Assembly (NCBI GenBank): GCA_030620005.1
Contig: JAUXAJ010000092.1
Coordinates: forward strand, 1-15,816
DNA length: 15,816 nucleotides
Direction: 5' to 3'
Origin: Promethearchaeota archaeon
GTDB lineage: Archaea > Asgardarchaeota > Lokiarchaeia > Sigynarchaeales > SOKP01
The notes under the pieces were generated by a model, which was given only the letters and a program-made list of their open reading frames with translations, was not told the origin of the DNA and did not search any database. Of this stretch, positions 6,158-12,771 are shown one piece after another. Numbering within the stretch: the first letter of the stretch is position 1; each line of letters opens with the position of its first letter. A program made the position numbers and the translations under genes.

Positions 6158-6919
6158 ATTTTGATGCCTTTTTATTTTGGAAGTTCTAAAAAATCCATTT
6201 AATATGTAAAGAAAAAATAATATAAAACATACTAGAAAGAATATGCTTATAAACAACGACACTTCAGCGGAGGGATTTAAGATGCCAATTATTCCAAAAA
6301 TTGGATTAAGAGGTGCTAAAACAATGAAGACCACATAAACCAATTTTCCCTTTTCAGCGAATGTAATAAATGTCGTGATATTACACCAAGCAATAAATAT
6401 CAATATAATAGGAATCATATAAGTTGAAATTGATGGAAAAGGATAGCTTATCCCACCTAGCGCAAAAGAAAAGAAGTAATTCAAGTAAAAGAAAGCTATA
6501 AGTAACATGGCGCTTAATGGAGTAGGCACACCCGTGTATCCAGGATCTTCAGATATGTTAAATCTTGCTAATCTCAAAATTGCACCCAAAGCAAAACAAA
6601 TACATCCAATAACGAGAAAAACATCGTAAATTCCACCAGTTTTAAAAGCTTGAAAAGTTAATATTGATGGAGCAATACCAAAAGTTAAAGCATCGCTAAG
6701 AGAATCTAATTCTATACCAATTTTATTCACGGTGCCTGTTTTTCGAGCAACATACCCATCTAATAAATCAGTGCCCAGCGTAATTGAAACCAAGAAAAAA
6801 CCTAATGATAAGTACTCACGCGTTCCAATTGCCCCACACATGAGGGAAATCACGCCTAAGGTTGTACCAGTTAATGTAATGTAATCCTTTAATTTTAAAA
6901 GTTTAGGAATGGTTGACAT
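6134..6919 (-). CDS. pssA: CDP-alcohol phosphatidyltransferase, archaetidylserine synthase type (PssA)
   Basis: 261 residues. The CDP-alcohol phosphatidyltransferase signature D-x2-DG-x2-AR-x8-G-x3-D-x3-D is complete at 51-76 (DLLDGYVARK..., D51, D54, D72, D76; these aspartates bind the catalytic metals). RLARFN (116-121) and GVPTPLSA (130-137) are typical of the serine-transferring PssA subgroup. Six to eight hydrophobic segments make it a multi-pass membrane enzyme. In archaea it condenses L-serine with CDP-archaeol, releasing CMP, to give archaetidylserine. The N-terminus is short and normal; the ATG follows a poly-A stretch without a Shine-Dalgarno. The last residues (LTTDKK) and the stop are encoded within the GC-rich hairpin at 6127-6150, so the original C-terminus may have been replaced by inserted DNA; this should not affect catalysis. 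It looks monocistronic. Confidence 0.9.
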   Translation of the reverse strand: MSTIPKLLKLKDYITLTGTTLGVISLMCGAIGTREYLSLGFFLVSITLGTDLLDGYVARKTGTVNKIGIELDSLSDALTFGIAPSILTFQAFKTGGIYDVFLVIGCICFALGAILRLARFNISEDPGYTGVPTPLSAMLLIAFFYLNYFFSFALGGISYPFPSISTYMIPIILIFIAWCNITTFITFAEKGKLVYVVFIVLAPLNPIFGIIGILNPSAEVSLFISIFFLVCFILFFLYILNGFFRTSKIKRHQNQLTTDKK

Positions 6920-6977
6920 TTTTTTTTTTTACTTAAAACTAATATCTTGATTTAATTAATATTAATTTAAACCTTAT

Positions 6978-6985
6978 CATATAAA
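6978..6985 (-). promoter_or_regulatory. TATA box for pssA
   Basis: TTTATATG on the minus strand, 59 nt before the ATG, in the context GTATTTTTATATGATAAGG. It predicts a leader of about 30 nt. Confidence 0.4.
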
Positions 6986-6990
6986 AATAC

Positions 6991-7020
6991 TTTTTTAAAA
7001 AAATATTTTTTTAAAAATAT
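6991..7020. other. Self-complementary A/T tracts
   Basis: Alternating runs of T and A (T6A7T, then T7A5T) can pair with each other on one strand and are likely to be intrinsically curved. They lie between divergent pssA and the zinc-ribbon/LURP-one gene; nothing else is seen in 6986-7157. Confidence 0.3.
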
Positions 7021-7157
7021 TCAAACTCTTTTCTTTTATATTCTTACAATCGTTTCTTATTTCAAGAAAGTTTTAAAGTTTAAACATTTATGAATCTATT
7101 GCAATTCAAATTTTTAATTTAGAAAGAAAACAAAAAAATAAAATAAATGAAATTTGT

Positions 7158-7165
7158 TTTATATT
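7158..7165 (+). promoter_or_regulatory. TATA box for the zinc-ribbon/LURP-one gene
   Basis: TTTATATT, 47 nt before the ATG at 7205; predicted leader about 15-20 nt. Confidence 0.45.
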
Positions 7166-7204
7166 TTAGATAACACAAAATAAAAAAAATAAGTGAAAAT
7201 ATAG

Positions 7205-7468
7205 ATGAATTGTTCAAAATGTGGAGCAAGTCTAAGGTCAGAAAGCCAAAAATTTTGCGAAAAATGTGGTGCGGAAATAAGTAATCTTCCAATACCTCAA
7301 GAAAAGGCTCCAGTAAATACACCAATTACTTCTCGTCAGCCCAGTTATAGAAAAGGATCATTATTTGATATAAACCGCAATTACTATATCCTAAAGGAAA
7401 AATACTGGGATTGGGGGAGCGGAGTGTCCAGCTTGCGTGCCACGCTGAACCGTAAATATCCTCGATGA
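7205..7468 (+). CDS. Zinc-ribbon plus LURP-one-like protein, 5' part (frameshifted)
   Basis: 87 residues. The N-terminus is a compact zinc ribbon, C3-x2-C6 ... C18-x2-C21 (MNCSKCGASL, FCEKCGAE). A Pro-rich linker follows, then the start of a LURP-one/tubby-like barrel at about residue 59 (NYYILKEKYWDWGSG). After GSGV the frame reads through a GC-rich stretch (VSSLRATLNRKYPR) that does not look like the family and hits TGA. The proper continuation (ILDEKNQIIGKMHRK) is present in the +1 frame from about 7458. This ORF is therefore the 5' part of a gene of about 230 codons whose remainder is at 7491-7934. The interruption could be a true pseudogene, a recent small insertion, or an assembly artefact. 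Confidence 0.7.
   Translation: MNCSKCGASLRSESQKFCEKCGAEISNLPIPQEKAPVNTPITSRQPSYRKGSLFDINRNYYILKEKYWDWGSGVSSLRATLNRKYPR
7427..7457. other. 31-bp GC-rich extra segment causing the frameshift
   Basis: If the LURP-one domain is taken to run from GSGV directly to ILDEKNQ, 31 bp are extra, which is not a multiple of three. The segment is much richer in G+C than the gene around it and contains GCGTG-C-CACGC. An imperfect repeat of 11-12 nt is also visible (GAGTGTCCAGC and GCGTGCCACGC). The boundaries are inferred from domain continuity. Confidence 0.45.
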
Positions 7469-7490
7469 GAAGAATCAAATTATTGGTAAA

Positions 7491-7934
7491 ATGCATAGAA
7501 AAATTTTTAGCTTGAGAAGAAAAGTAGAACTTTTGGAAGTTGATGGGACGGTAGCAGCAACAATTCACGCAAAAATAATCAGTGCTCGTGGAGCTCAAGA
7601 TTTAAAGGACCCCAATGGAGTTTTAATTGCCAGAATAAAGAAAAAGATATTATCTTTCTTTAGACCTAAGTTTTTCCTTGAAGATCCTAGCGGTAACCGT
7701 TGGTTTGAGGCACAAGGCAAGTTTATGGGCTGGTCTTTTAAAGTAAAAGACCTTTCAACGGGAGATATAATTGCTGAAATCGAAAAGGCAGATCGCTGGC
7801 GAGACGTTTTTCTTGGGGGGCTGTTTGATTTCAAGGACACTTACGCACTTAGAATCTTAGATAATGTGACGGATAGACGCATTCTTTTAGGATTTGTTCT
7901 TTCAATAGATAATGTTTTACACGATAAAAAATAA
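7491..7934 (+). CDS. LURP-one-like (tubby/scramblase fold) domain, 3' part of the frameshifted gene
   Basis: 147 residues from the ATG at 7491, but the frame is open from 7449 and the domain really begins upstream with ILDEKNQIIGK. The chain is a series of short beta strands rich in basic residues: KIFSLRRKVELLEVDGT, DPNGVLIARIKKKI, FFLEDPSGNRWFEAQGKFMG, WSFKVKDLSTGDIIAEIEKA, YALRILDNVTDRRILLGFVL. This fits the LURP-one-related family of 12-stranded barrels with a central helix, related to tubby and phospholipid scramblases. Function in archaea is unknown. No stop occurs over about 160 codons, so loss of frame, if real, is recent. Independent translation from 7491 would give a barrel lacking its first strands and zinc ribbon. 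Confidence 0.75.
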   Translation: MHRKIFSLRRKVELLEVDGTVAATIHAKIISARGAQDLKDPNGVLIARIKKKILSFFRPKFFLEDPSGNRWFEAQGKFMGWSFKVKDLSTGDIIAEIEKADRWRDVFLGGLFDFKDTYALRILDNVTDRRILLGFVLSIDNVLHDKK

Positions 7935-7940
7935 TAAACC

Positions 7941-7954
7941 TTTTTTTTCTTTTT
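7941..7954 (+). terminator. T-tract terminator
   Basis: Eight T, CT, then four T start 7 nt after the stop of the LURP-one ORF. Archaeal intrinsic-type terminator. Confidence 0.5.
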
Positions 7955-8122
7955 AACCTCATTCTTAAGATATAAATTAAAATTTAAATATTTCAAGTAT
8001 TTATAAAAGATTTAAAAACAATTAACTATCGTTGTAAAAAAATTTTTATAGAGTTAATTTAATATTTTGTTTAAGAATAAATCAATTATTTTATTTAATT
8101 TCAAATTGTTTACACTCGAAAT

Positions 8123-9295
8123 ATGAATGAAAATTACGATTTTTTCATGGTCTTCGAAATAGACGATGCTGGAGATAAAGTTAGATTAGATGTAACTGAA
8201 GAGGAATTCCGTGAAAATAACGGTACAAATGTTTTACATCCCGAACATGTATTGGTGATTGTAAAGGAAGAATTAAGAAGGATTTATATTTGGAAAGGCG
8301 CAAAAAGTCCCGTTAGGAAAAGGTTTATAAGTTCAAGAGTTGCTAGTAGCCTTCAAGAAGAATTAGTAAAAGTCGCAGCATTCCATCGATGTAAAATTGT
8401 TTCAGTAGACCAAGGTGACGAAGTCGTAGAATTTTTAAGAGCATTCCGTCTTGAATCGATGGATGTTGACGAAAAATTAGCCGACATGAGATATATTCGA
8501 AATATTGACAGAGAAAAAATGTTAGATGCGGGTATTATACCTGACGCCCAACAAAAAGTTGTAAAAGTTAAAAAAGAGGAATATTTTTCTCCAGCGCTTC
8601 GAGAAATTGAACAATCAAGTGGAACAAAAATTGATGTTTCAGCGGTTACAAAGGTCTCGCCAAGACCTAAAACTGCGCGTGGAGTTGCCCCCACTCAACC
8701 TCAGAAAAGCAGATCGTACGTACCATATCCTACAAAATCCTCAGCGGCTCCACGGACCACTCCGGAATTATCGGCGGAACGAATAAAGGAAATCATGGAA
8801 AAAATAATAAAAACTAAGGCTCCTGAAAATTATAAAAGGCAAAACTTAATTTTAGGACATACTCTATATGGTGTTGTGTCTAAAAAGGTTGAAGTATTTG
8901 GGAAAAGCCACGAGGAAACCGATTGGGAACCGGTGAAAAAGCTACCTTCTGGAATGATTGAATTAGAAAACAAAAGATTAAGAGTTTATCTTGACGAGAA
9001 CAAAGGAATTGTCGAAGCGATTGAAATATTAGAGAAAATTGGAGCTGAAAGCACGCCTGAAACTAAAAAAACAGCGTCAAAAAAAAAAGTTGCAGATTTT
9101 TTTGCTAAAAAACCTGAAAGTTCAGCAAATTACAAATCTTGGACCGTGAAGGATTTAAAAAATTATTGCTCTGAGCACGGAATCGATATACCGTCTAACG
9201 CCAAAAAGATAAATATCATAAAAAGTATAAAAGAAGCAGAAGAAAAACCGAAATCTTCAGGAAGAAGGCAATTACCTAAAATTCCTAAGGCGTGA
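8123..9295 (+). CDS. Gelsolin-like domain protein with C-terminal SAP motif
   Basis: 390 residues. Residues about 5-110 resemble a single gelsolin domain: a first strand (YDFFMVFEID), HVLVIVKEELRRIYIWKGAKSPVRKRF-like core (43-68) and a long helix SSRVASSLQEEL, ending VVEFLRAF. Gelsolin-type domains bind actin, often with calcium; Asgard archaea have both actin and gelsolin-like proteins. A Pro/Ser/Lys-rich linker (145-215) leads to a second folded block (218-308: ERIKEIMEKI, LYGVVSKKVEVFG, MIELENKRLRVYLDE). A basic linker and a SAP motif follow (339-372: SWTVKDLKNYCSEHGID, KKINIIKSIKEAE), a two-helix DNA-binding element. The basic tail fits nucleic-acid binding. It looks monocistronic, with no Shine-Dalgarno. 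Combining an actin-binding fold with a DNA-binding motif suggests linking filaments to the chromosome; that role is inference. Confidence 0.85.
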   Translation: MNENYDFFMVFEIDDAGDKVRLDVTEEEFRENNGTNVLHPEHVLVIVKEELRRIYIWKGAKSPVRKRFISSRVASSLQEELVKVAAFHRCKIVSVDQGDEVVEFLRAFRLESMDVDEKLADMRYIRNIDREKMLDAGIIPDAQQKVVKVKKEEYFSPALREIEQSSGTKIDVSAVTKVSPRPKTARGVAPTQPQKSRSYVPYPTKSSAAPRTTPELSAERIKEIMEKIIKTKAPENYKRQNLILGHTLYGVVSKKVEVFGKSHEETDWEPVKKLPSGMIELENKRLRVYLDENKGIVEAIEILEKIGAESTPETKKTASKKKVADFFAKKPESSANYKSWTVKDLKNYCSEHGIDIPSNAKKINIIKSIKEAEEKPKSSGRRQLPKIPKA

Positions 9296-9443
9296 TAGAG
9301 TTTTTCATGATGACAATTAGCCGTGGAAACCACCGAATTCATTACTTTTTGATATTTAATCATGGTTTTAAAAATGTTCTATAAATTTGCAGATTTTTTA
9401 AAACAACTAATAACCGGCAAAAACCATAAAAAAGAAATAATAA

Positions 9444-9458
9444 ATAAAAACTTTTTAT
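9444..9458. terminator. Palindromic A/T terminator between convergent genes
   Basis: ATAAAAA-C-TTTTTAT gives a T-tract on both strands between the end of the gelsolin-like gene (9295, plus) and the end of the HEAT-repeat gene (9463, minus). On the minus strand further T runs follow (TTTATTATTTCTTTTTTATGG). Confidence 0.4.
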
Positions 9459-9462
9459 AAAC

Positions 9463-10038
9463 TTAATCCTTATCCGATTCGATTCCTCTCCCTTCGGGTT
9501 TACCCTTATCTAATTTCTTTTCAGATTCTTTCTTTTTAATCTTTTTTAGACCCTCAATAGCTTCCTTCCTGACCATAGGACTTTGATCTTTTAGCGCTTT
9601 AGCTAAAGCTTCCAAAGAATATGGATGGTACAGATCTCCAAGTTCATCCGCAGCTTCCAAGCGCACAGTTTCGTCAGGGTCGTTGAGAAGTACGTACGTT
9701 AATACACCTAGAACTTTTTTATCTCCGAAGTTCCCAAGCGTATCTACGGCTTCTTTTCTTACTGAAGCATCAGGATCCGTTGCTGCAGTTATTGCTAATT
9801 GTTTTGAAATCTCGTCGGAAGTTCCAATCGGCTCAATTTCGCTTAAATCTACCCCACAATATTTACAAAAGTTGTATGAGATCTTGATAATTTTGCCACA
9901 CGACGGACATACTCTCTGCGTGTTGAAATCAACGAATTCCCTTTGAGGTGGGGCAGAGGCCATGGGCGCAGGTGAGCCTTCCACGCGATAAGGGTTTCTC
10001 TGAGGTTCTGGACGAAAATCTCTATCTTTTCTTCCCAT
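9463..10038 (-). CDS. Zinc-ribbon HEAT-repeat (PBS-lyase-like) protein
   Basis: 191 residues. A disordered, Pro/Arg-rich N-terminus (1-40) is followed by a zinc ribbon (C44, C47, C58, C61: CPSCGKI, FCKYCGVDL). Then come about three short HEAT-like repeats (74-168), each with the DPDxxVRxEAxxxLG pattern of the PBS-lyase/EZ-HEAT class: DPDASVRKEAVDTLGNFGD, DPDETVRLEAADELGDLYH, DQSPMVRKEAIEGLKKI. The tail is very rich in Lys and Glu. Such repeats are protein-protein scaffolds; here no phycobilin role is expected. The gene has one of the few good Shine-Dalgarno sites in the window (GGAG, 8 nt before the ATG) and a TATA box. Substrate or partner unknown. Confidence 0.8.
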   Translation of the reverse strand: MGRKDRDFRPEPQRNPYRVEGSPAPMASAPPQREFVDFNTQRVCPSCGKIIKISYNFCKYCGVDLSEIEPIGTSDEISKQLAITAATDPDASVRKEAVDTLGNFGDKKVLGVLTYVLLNDPDETVRLEAADELGDLYHPYSLEALAKALKDQSPMVRKEAIEGLKKIKKKESEKKLDKGKPEGRGIESDKD

Positions 10039-10046
10039 TTTGCATT

Positions 10047-10050
10047 CTCC
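10047..10050 (-). promoter_or_regulatory. Shine-Dalgarno of the HEAT-repeat gene
   Basis: AGGAGA on the minus strand with GGAG ending 8 nt before the ATG at 10038. It supports that start. Confidence 0.55.
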
Positions 10051-10086
10051 TATAAGTAATTTTATTCTAAATAGTTCTAATTCTAA

Positions 10087-10094
10087 TTTATATA
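10087..10094 (-). promoter_or_regulatory. TATA box for the HEAT-repeat gene
   Basis: Minus-strand context CTATATATAAATT, centred about 52 nt before the ATG; predicted leader about 25 nt, which includes the Shine-Dalgarno. Confidence 0.45.
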
Positions 10095-10142
10095 TAGACT
10101 CTATATTATTAAATAATTTGTAGAACGATATTTATTTTCATG

Positions 10143-10170
10143 AAAAAAGAGTTTGATGAATCATTTCATC
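10143..10170 (-). terminator. Hairpin plus T-run terminator after the SRPBCC gene
   Basis: On the minus strand a perfect 6-bp stem GATGAA-ATGA-TTCATC (10155-10170) is followed by AAACTC and six T. It lies about 105 nt beyond the stop of the SRPBCC gene and upstream of the HEAT-gene promoter, so it separates the two. Confidence 0.45.
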
Positions 10171-10276
10171 TTAATGAGTCGTCCTGAATTAATGAATTTA
10201 TAAACCTACTCGTGAAATATTTTGCCTCTACTGGAAGGGCACATTTTTCAATTGCAAATGAAAATTCCTCATTTTT

Positions 10277-10687
10277 TTATTCTTTCTTAAATTCGTCTGG
10301 ATTTCCACCTTTTTCAAGGTACTCTGAGTATTTCTTTAAACTTATTAAAAAGTTATTTACCGCGTCTAAGATCATCTTATCGTTCTCAATCTTGTCATAT
10401 TCAGCCCAAAGAATGACTTCAACTTTTGGCTTTATAATAAATCCCATTGAAGTCATTGGTCCTTCGTCCACGGACATAGAAATTCTTTCATTACCACTAG
10501 TAGAAGTAATGCTGAAGGTAATATCACCAATTGTTGATTTGTACGTGATATCATCTCCACTTCCGATAACTTTATTTACAACCTTGTTCCATTTGGGCAT
10601 GTTCGGGATGTCGCTTATGACGCCAAAAATCCTCTTTACGGAAGAATAAATATCTAGTTTTCTTTCTAAACGCACTAATAAATTCAT
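10277..10687 (-). CDS. SRPBCC (START/polyketide-cyclase-like) family protein
   Basis: 136 residues, the usual size for a single SRPBCC domain. The signature N-terminal part is clear: a first strand, then SSVKRIFGVISDIPNMPKW, matching the vxxVxxxvaDxxxyPxW pattern of the family. Alternating strands follow (TYKSTIGDITFSITSTS, RISMSVDEG, KPKVEVILWAEYD), and a long C-terminal helix runs from about residue 103 (MILDAVNNFLISLKKYSEYLEK). The fold forms a deep hydrophobic pocket for lipids, polyketides or other ligands; ligand unknown. It is soluble and monocistronic, with a TATA box 43 nt upstream. An out-of-frame ATG lies 5 nt before the start. Confidence 0.75.
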   Translation of the reverse strand: MNLLVRLERKLDIYSSVKRIFGVISDIPNMPKWNKVVNKVIGSGDDITYKSTIGDITFSITSTSGNERISMSVDEGPMTSMGFIIKPKVEVILWAEYDKIENDKMILDAVNNFLISLKKYSEYLEKGGNPDEFKKE

Positions 10688-10729
10688 CTCATTTTTTTTT
10701 TAATATACTTGATACTTATGTTTAAATTG

Positions 10730-10737
10730 TATATAAA
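10730..10737 (-). promoter_or_regulatory. TATA box for the SRPBCC gene
   Basis: TTTATATA on the minus strand with TAATTT upstream, 43 nt before the ATG at 10687. Confidence 0.5.
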
Positions 10738-10834
10738 AATTAGCATTATAATTTCAATAGCAATTGGACTTATTCTGGATGACTTCAATTTGCTCGTTAA
10801 AAATGTTAGCATGTGTTAAAAACAATTAAACCCT

Positions 10835-10850
10835 GAAAAAAAATAAAAAT
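10835..10850 (-). terminator. T-tract terminator after the aldolase gene
   Basis: Minus strand CCATTTTTATTTTTTTTC begins about 23 nt beyond the aldolase stop codon; no hairpin is evident. Confidence 0.45.
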
Positions 10851-10872
10851 GGAGTTAAATTAAAAGCATGAA

Positions 10873-11934
10873 TCAGGCAATGGTAATATCTTTGTTTAAA
10901 TATACATCTTGCACGGCGTTGAGGATTTTAATTCCTTCCGGTTTCGACTTTTGAAACGCTTTTCTCCCTAGAATCAACCCCATACCACCCGATCGCTTAT
11001 TAATCACAGCGGCTGTAACTGCATCTTCAAGATCGTTATCTCCTGATGCCCCTCCTGAATTAATTAATCCTACTCTTCCCATATAACAATTCGCTACCTG
11101 ATAACGGTTCCATTCGATTGGATGGTCAGTTGCCAATTTTTCATACACGAGTTTATCAGTTTTACCGAAATTTAATTCTAAAAATCCTCTATTTAGCGTA
11201 GATAGTTTTTGCTTTATAATATCGGCTTCGATAGTGGCACCAAGGTGGTTTGCTTGGCTCTCTAAATCGTTTGCAGTGTGATAATCCTTTCCATCTTTAA
11301 TAAATTCTTCAGTATTTCTTAAATAACACCATAGCACGCAGACTAACCCTAATTCATGGGCATACTTAAATGCCTCCGATGTTTCTTGAATCTGGCGTCT
11401 AGAATTAGCCGATCCAAAATAAATCGTGGATCCTATAGCGGCCGCCCCTAGATCCCAAGCTTGTTCCACGCTCGCAAACATGGTTTGATCTGATAGCGCG
11501 GGTTTTGTAAGTATTTCATTATGGTTTAGCTTTACCAAAAAAGGGATCTTGCGAGCAAATTTGCGCGAAACTGAACCTAAGACTCCAAGGGTCGAAGCTA
11601 CAGCGTTGCATCCTCCATCTATAGCCAATTTAATAATATTTTCGGGGTCAAAATATGTGGGATTTTTCGCAAAACTTGCTGAACCTGTATGCTCAATTCC
11701 TTGATCTACTGGCAATATCGAGAGATAACCCGTTCCGGCCAATCGACCCCGCTGACTAAATAATCGTTCAAAATTGTTTAAAACTAAATTATTTCGGTCT
11801 GATTTTTCTACAACTCTTTCTATGAAGTCTGGACCAAGAACATGGATTATGCCTTTAGGAATTCCCGAACACTCGTGATTTAGTAAGTCATCTCCACTAG
11901 GTCCTAATAAATTCTTAATTTCTAAAAAATTCAT
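10873..11934 (-). CDS. fba: Class I fructose-bisphosphate aldolase, DhnA/FbaB type
   Basis: 353 residues, the length of the FbaB subgroup. Recognisable blocks: [15 protein letters not shown] (70-84), the ring-opening/phosphate region of the TIM barrel; IPFLVKLNH (130-138); [13 protein letters not shown] (163-175); EADIIKQK (236-243), where K241 is the likely Schiff-base lysine; [11 protein letters not shown] (291-301) and [11 protein letters not shown] (319-329), phosphate-binding loops at the ends of the last strands. It cleaves fructose 1,6-bisphosphate to dihydroxyacetone phosphate and glyceraldehyde 3-phosphate, or runs the reverse reaction in gluconeogenesis, without metal. All key blocks are intact. 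There is no fused phosphatase domain, so it is not the bifunctional archaeal FBPA/ase. Monocistronic; its upstream region carries a repeated AT-rich element. Confidence 0.93.
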   Translation of the reverse strand: MNFLEIKNLLGPSGDDLLNHECSGIPKGIIHVLGPDFIERVVEKSDRNNLVLNNFERLFSQRGRLAGTGYLSILPVDQGIEHTGSASFAKNPTYFDPENIIKLAIDGGCNAVASTLGVLGSVSRKFARKIPFLVKLNHNEILTKPALSDQTMFASVEQAWDLGAAAIGSTIYFGSANSRRQIQETSEAFKYAHELGLVCVLWCYLRNTEEFIKDGKDYHTANDLESQANHLGATIEADIIKQKLSTLNRGFLELNFGKTDKLVYEKLATDHPIEWNRYQVANCYMGRVGLINSGGASGDNDLEDAVTAAVINKRSGGMGLILGRKAFQKSKPEGIKILNAVQDVYLNKDITIA

Positions 11935-11950
11935 TCTTGTTTTTTCATCT

Positions 11951-12022
11951 CACATATGTAATAGTTTACAATTTAACTTTAATAAAAAAAATATCAATTC
12001 AAATATATAATAGTTTACAATT
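11951..12022. repeat. Direct repeat in the aldolase upstream region
   Basis: Two 23-bp copies (11951-11973, 12000-12022) match CANATATNTAATAGTTTACAATT with two mismatches, 49 bp apart. The distal copy includes the TATA-like TTATATAT (minus strand, 12003-12010), about 70 nt before the ATG; the proximal copy has a weakened version (TTACATAT). Either a duplicated promoter or two binding sites for one regulator. Confidence 0.5.
12003..12010 (-). promoter_or_regulatory. Possible TATA box for fba
   Basis: TTATATAT on the minus strand within the distal repeat copy, about 70 nt before the ATG; it would give a leader of roughly 40-45 nt carrying the proximal copy. Confidence 0.35.
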
Positions 12023-12116
12023 CGAATTTAAATTGAAATTACTTAACATGTCTCAAAATAATCCTAAAGGCAAAATAGGTTAAAAAAATAAAAATAAAAA
12101 TAAAAAAACAAGAAAA

Positions 12117-12215
12117 TTAAATTGGTTTTTCAATTTGAGGAATTTCCATTACGACCTCAATAGGAGTCTCTTTTTCCTCTTCCACAATTATTTTCCAATA
12201 ACTTGTTTGACACAT
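12117..12215 (-). CDS. Microprotein A, 32 aa
   Basis: A 33-codon ORF with ATG at 12215 and TAA at 12117-12119. It starts MCQTSYWKIIVEEEKE and ends IPQIEKPI; it is acidic with an amphipathic, Val/Ile-rich middle. Evidence for a real gene: GGAG 9 nt before the ATG (rare in this window), an AT-rich TATA region 40-50 nt upstream, and a neighbouring ORF of identical length with a matching SY(W/F)KxxV start. No family recognised. Too short for most gene finders. Confidence 0.4.
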   Translation of the reverse strand: MCQTSYWKIIVEEEKETPIEVVMEIPQIEKPI

Positions 12216-12250
12216 GGTTTTATTCTCCAATCCATCCTTATAATTTTCTA

Positions 12251-12293
12251 TTTTTTAATAATATATTTAATAATATGATATATCTAATAATAT
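12251..12293. promoter_or_regulatory. Promoter of microprotein A with three TAATAATAT repeats
   Basis: TAATAATAT occurs at 12256, 12268 and 12285 (spacings 12 and 17 bp). On the minus strand this gives AATATATTATTAAAAA 40-50 nt before the ATG at 12215, suitable as a TATA region; the extra copies might be regulator sites or chance AT repeats. Confidence 0.35.
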
Positions 12294-12392
12294 GTTAGTA
12301 TTCAGAATATTTAAATATAATCTTTTTTTTGGCGCCCTTTACACCCATCTTCGTTACATGTGAAAGAAAAAAAAAAGAAAAAAATCGAGAGA

Positions 12393-12491
12393 TCATGCTT
12401 TAGTTTTTTCAAATTCAGATTTTTTTTGAATTTCTTCAATTAAAGCTTCTTTTTTGTTTTCGTTAGATACTAATTCTTTAAAATAACTCAT
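12393..12491 (-). CDS. Microprotein B, 32 aa
   Basis: A 33-codon ORF with ATG at 12491 and TGA at 12393-12395. It starts MSYFKELVSNENKK and continues as a charged helix rich in Lys and Glu (EALIEEIQKKSEFEK). The same length as microprotein A and the shared SY(W/F)KxxV start suggest a relationship. A TATA-like TTTAATAAA lies about 45 nt upstream; GGGGGG about 18 nt upstream is too far for a normal Shine-Dalgarno. No family recognised. Confidence 0.35.
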   Translation of the reverse strand: MSYFKELVSNENKKEALIEEIQKKSEFEKTKA

Positions 12492-12771
12492 TGTACAAAT
12501 CACTTAAACCCCCCGATTTATTTCAATCTTTTTTATTAAAGTTATTAATCTTGTATTAAATATCGTGTTTTCTATGTCGGAAAACAAAAACTTGGAAATG
12601 ATTCTTGTGATTAACTTAAATAGACTCTTATATAAATCTGTTTATTAAGAGCTAAATAATATCCTGAATATAAAAAATGACTTTAAATAATAGATTTTCA
12701 AATATGAATTAGTGGTTATATAAAATAAGAGTGGGCAAAGAATCACGAAAATAATGAGGTTGTTTTAGTAG
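12492..12771 (+). promoter_or_regulatory. Upstream region of the longin-like gene with TATA box at 12716-12724
   Basis: TTATATAAA (12716-12724) lies 56 nt before the ATG at 12772, and GAGGT (12756-12760) is a weak Shine-Dalgarno 11 nt before it. The rest of 12492-12710 is AT-rich with no gene I can support. Confidence 0.45.

Noticed and set aside
7404..7470. Archaeal bulge-helix-bulge intron in the LURP-one gene
   Set aside because: A short outer pairing (GGGGA with TCCTC) is possible, but I found no 4-bp central helix between two 3-nt bulges at a position that would restore the frame.
7119..7840. Minus-strand ORFs opposite the zinc-ribbon/LURP-one gene
   Set aside because: Antisense shadows; the plus strand carries the CxxC pairs and the barrel strands.
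9305..9365. C/D box RNA downstream of the gelsolin-like gene
   Set aside because: ATGATGA resembles a C box, but no D or D' box (CTGA) lies at a suitable distance; only a GTGG-AAA-CCAC mini-hairpin remains.
10212..10649. Plus-strand ORF of 145 codons opposite the SRPBCC gene
   Set aside because: It is the antisense shadow of a gene with clear family motifs and a TATA box, and its own sequence shows no domain.
10718..10819. 33-codon plus-strand ORF starting MFKLYIKIS
   Set aside because: It overlaps the predicted TATA box of the SRPBCC gene on the other strand, has no Shine-Dalgarno and looks like AT-rich chance coding.
12574..12648. 24-codon plus-strand ORF starting MSENKNLEMI
   Set aside because: No ribosome site or clear promoter, and no partner of similar sequence; too short to support.
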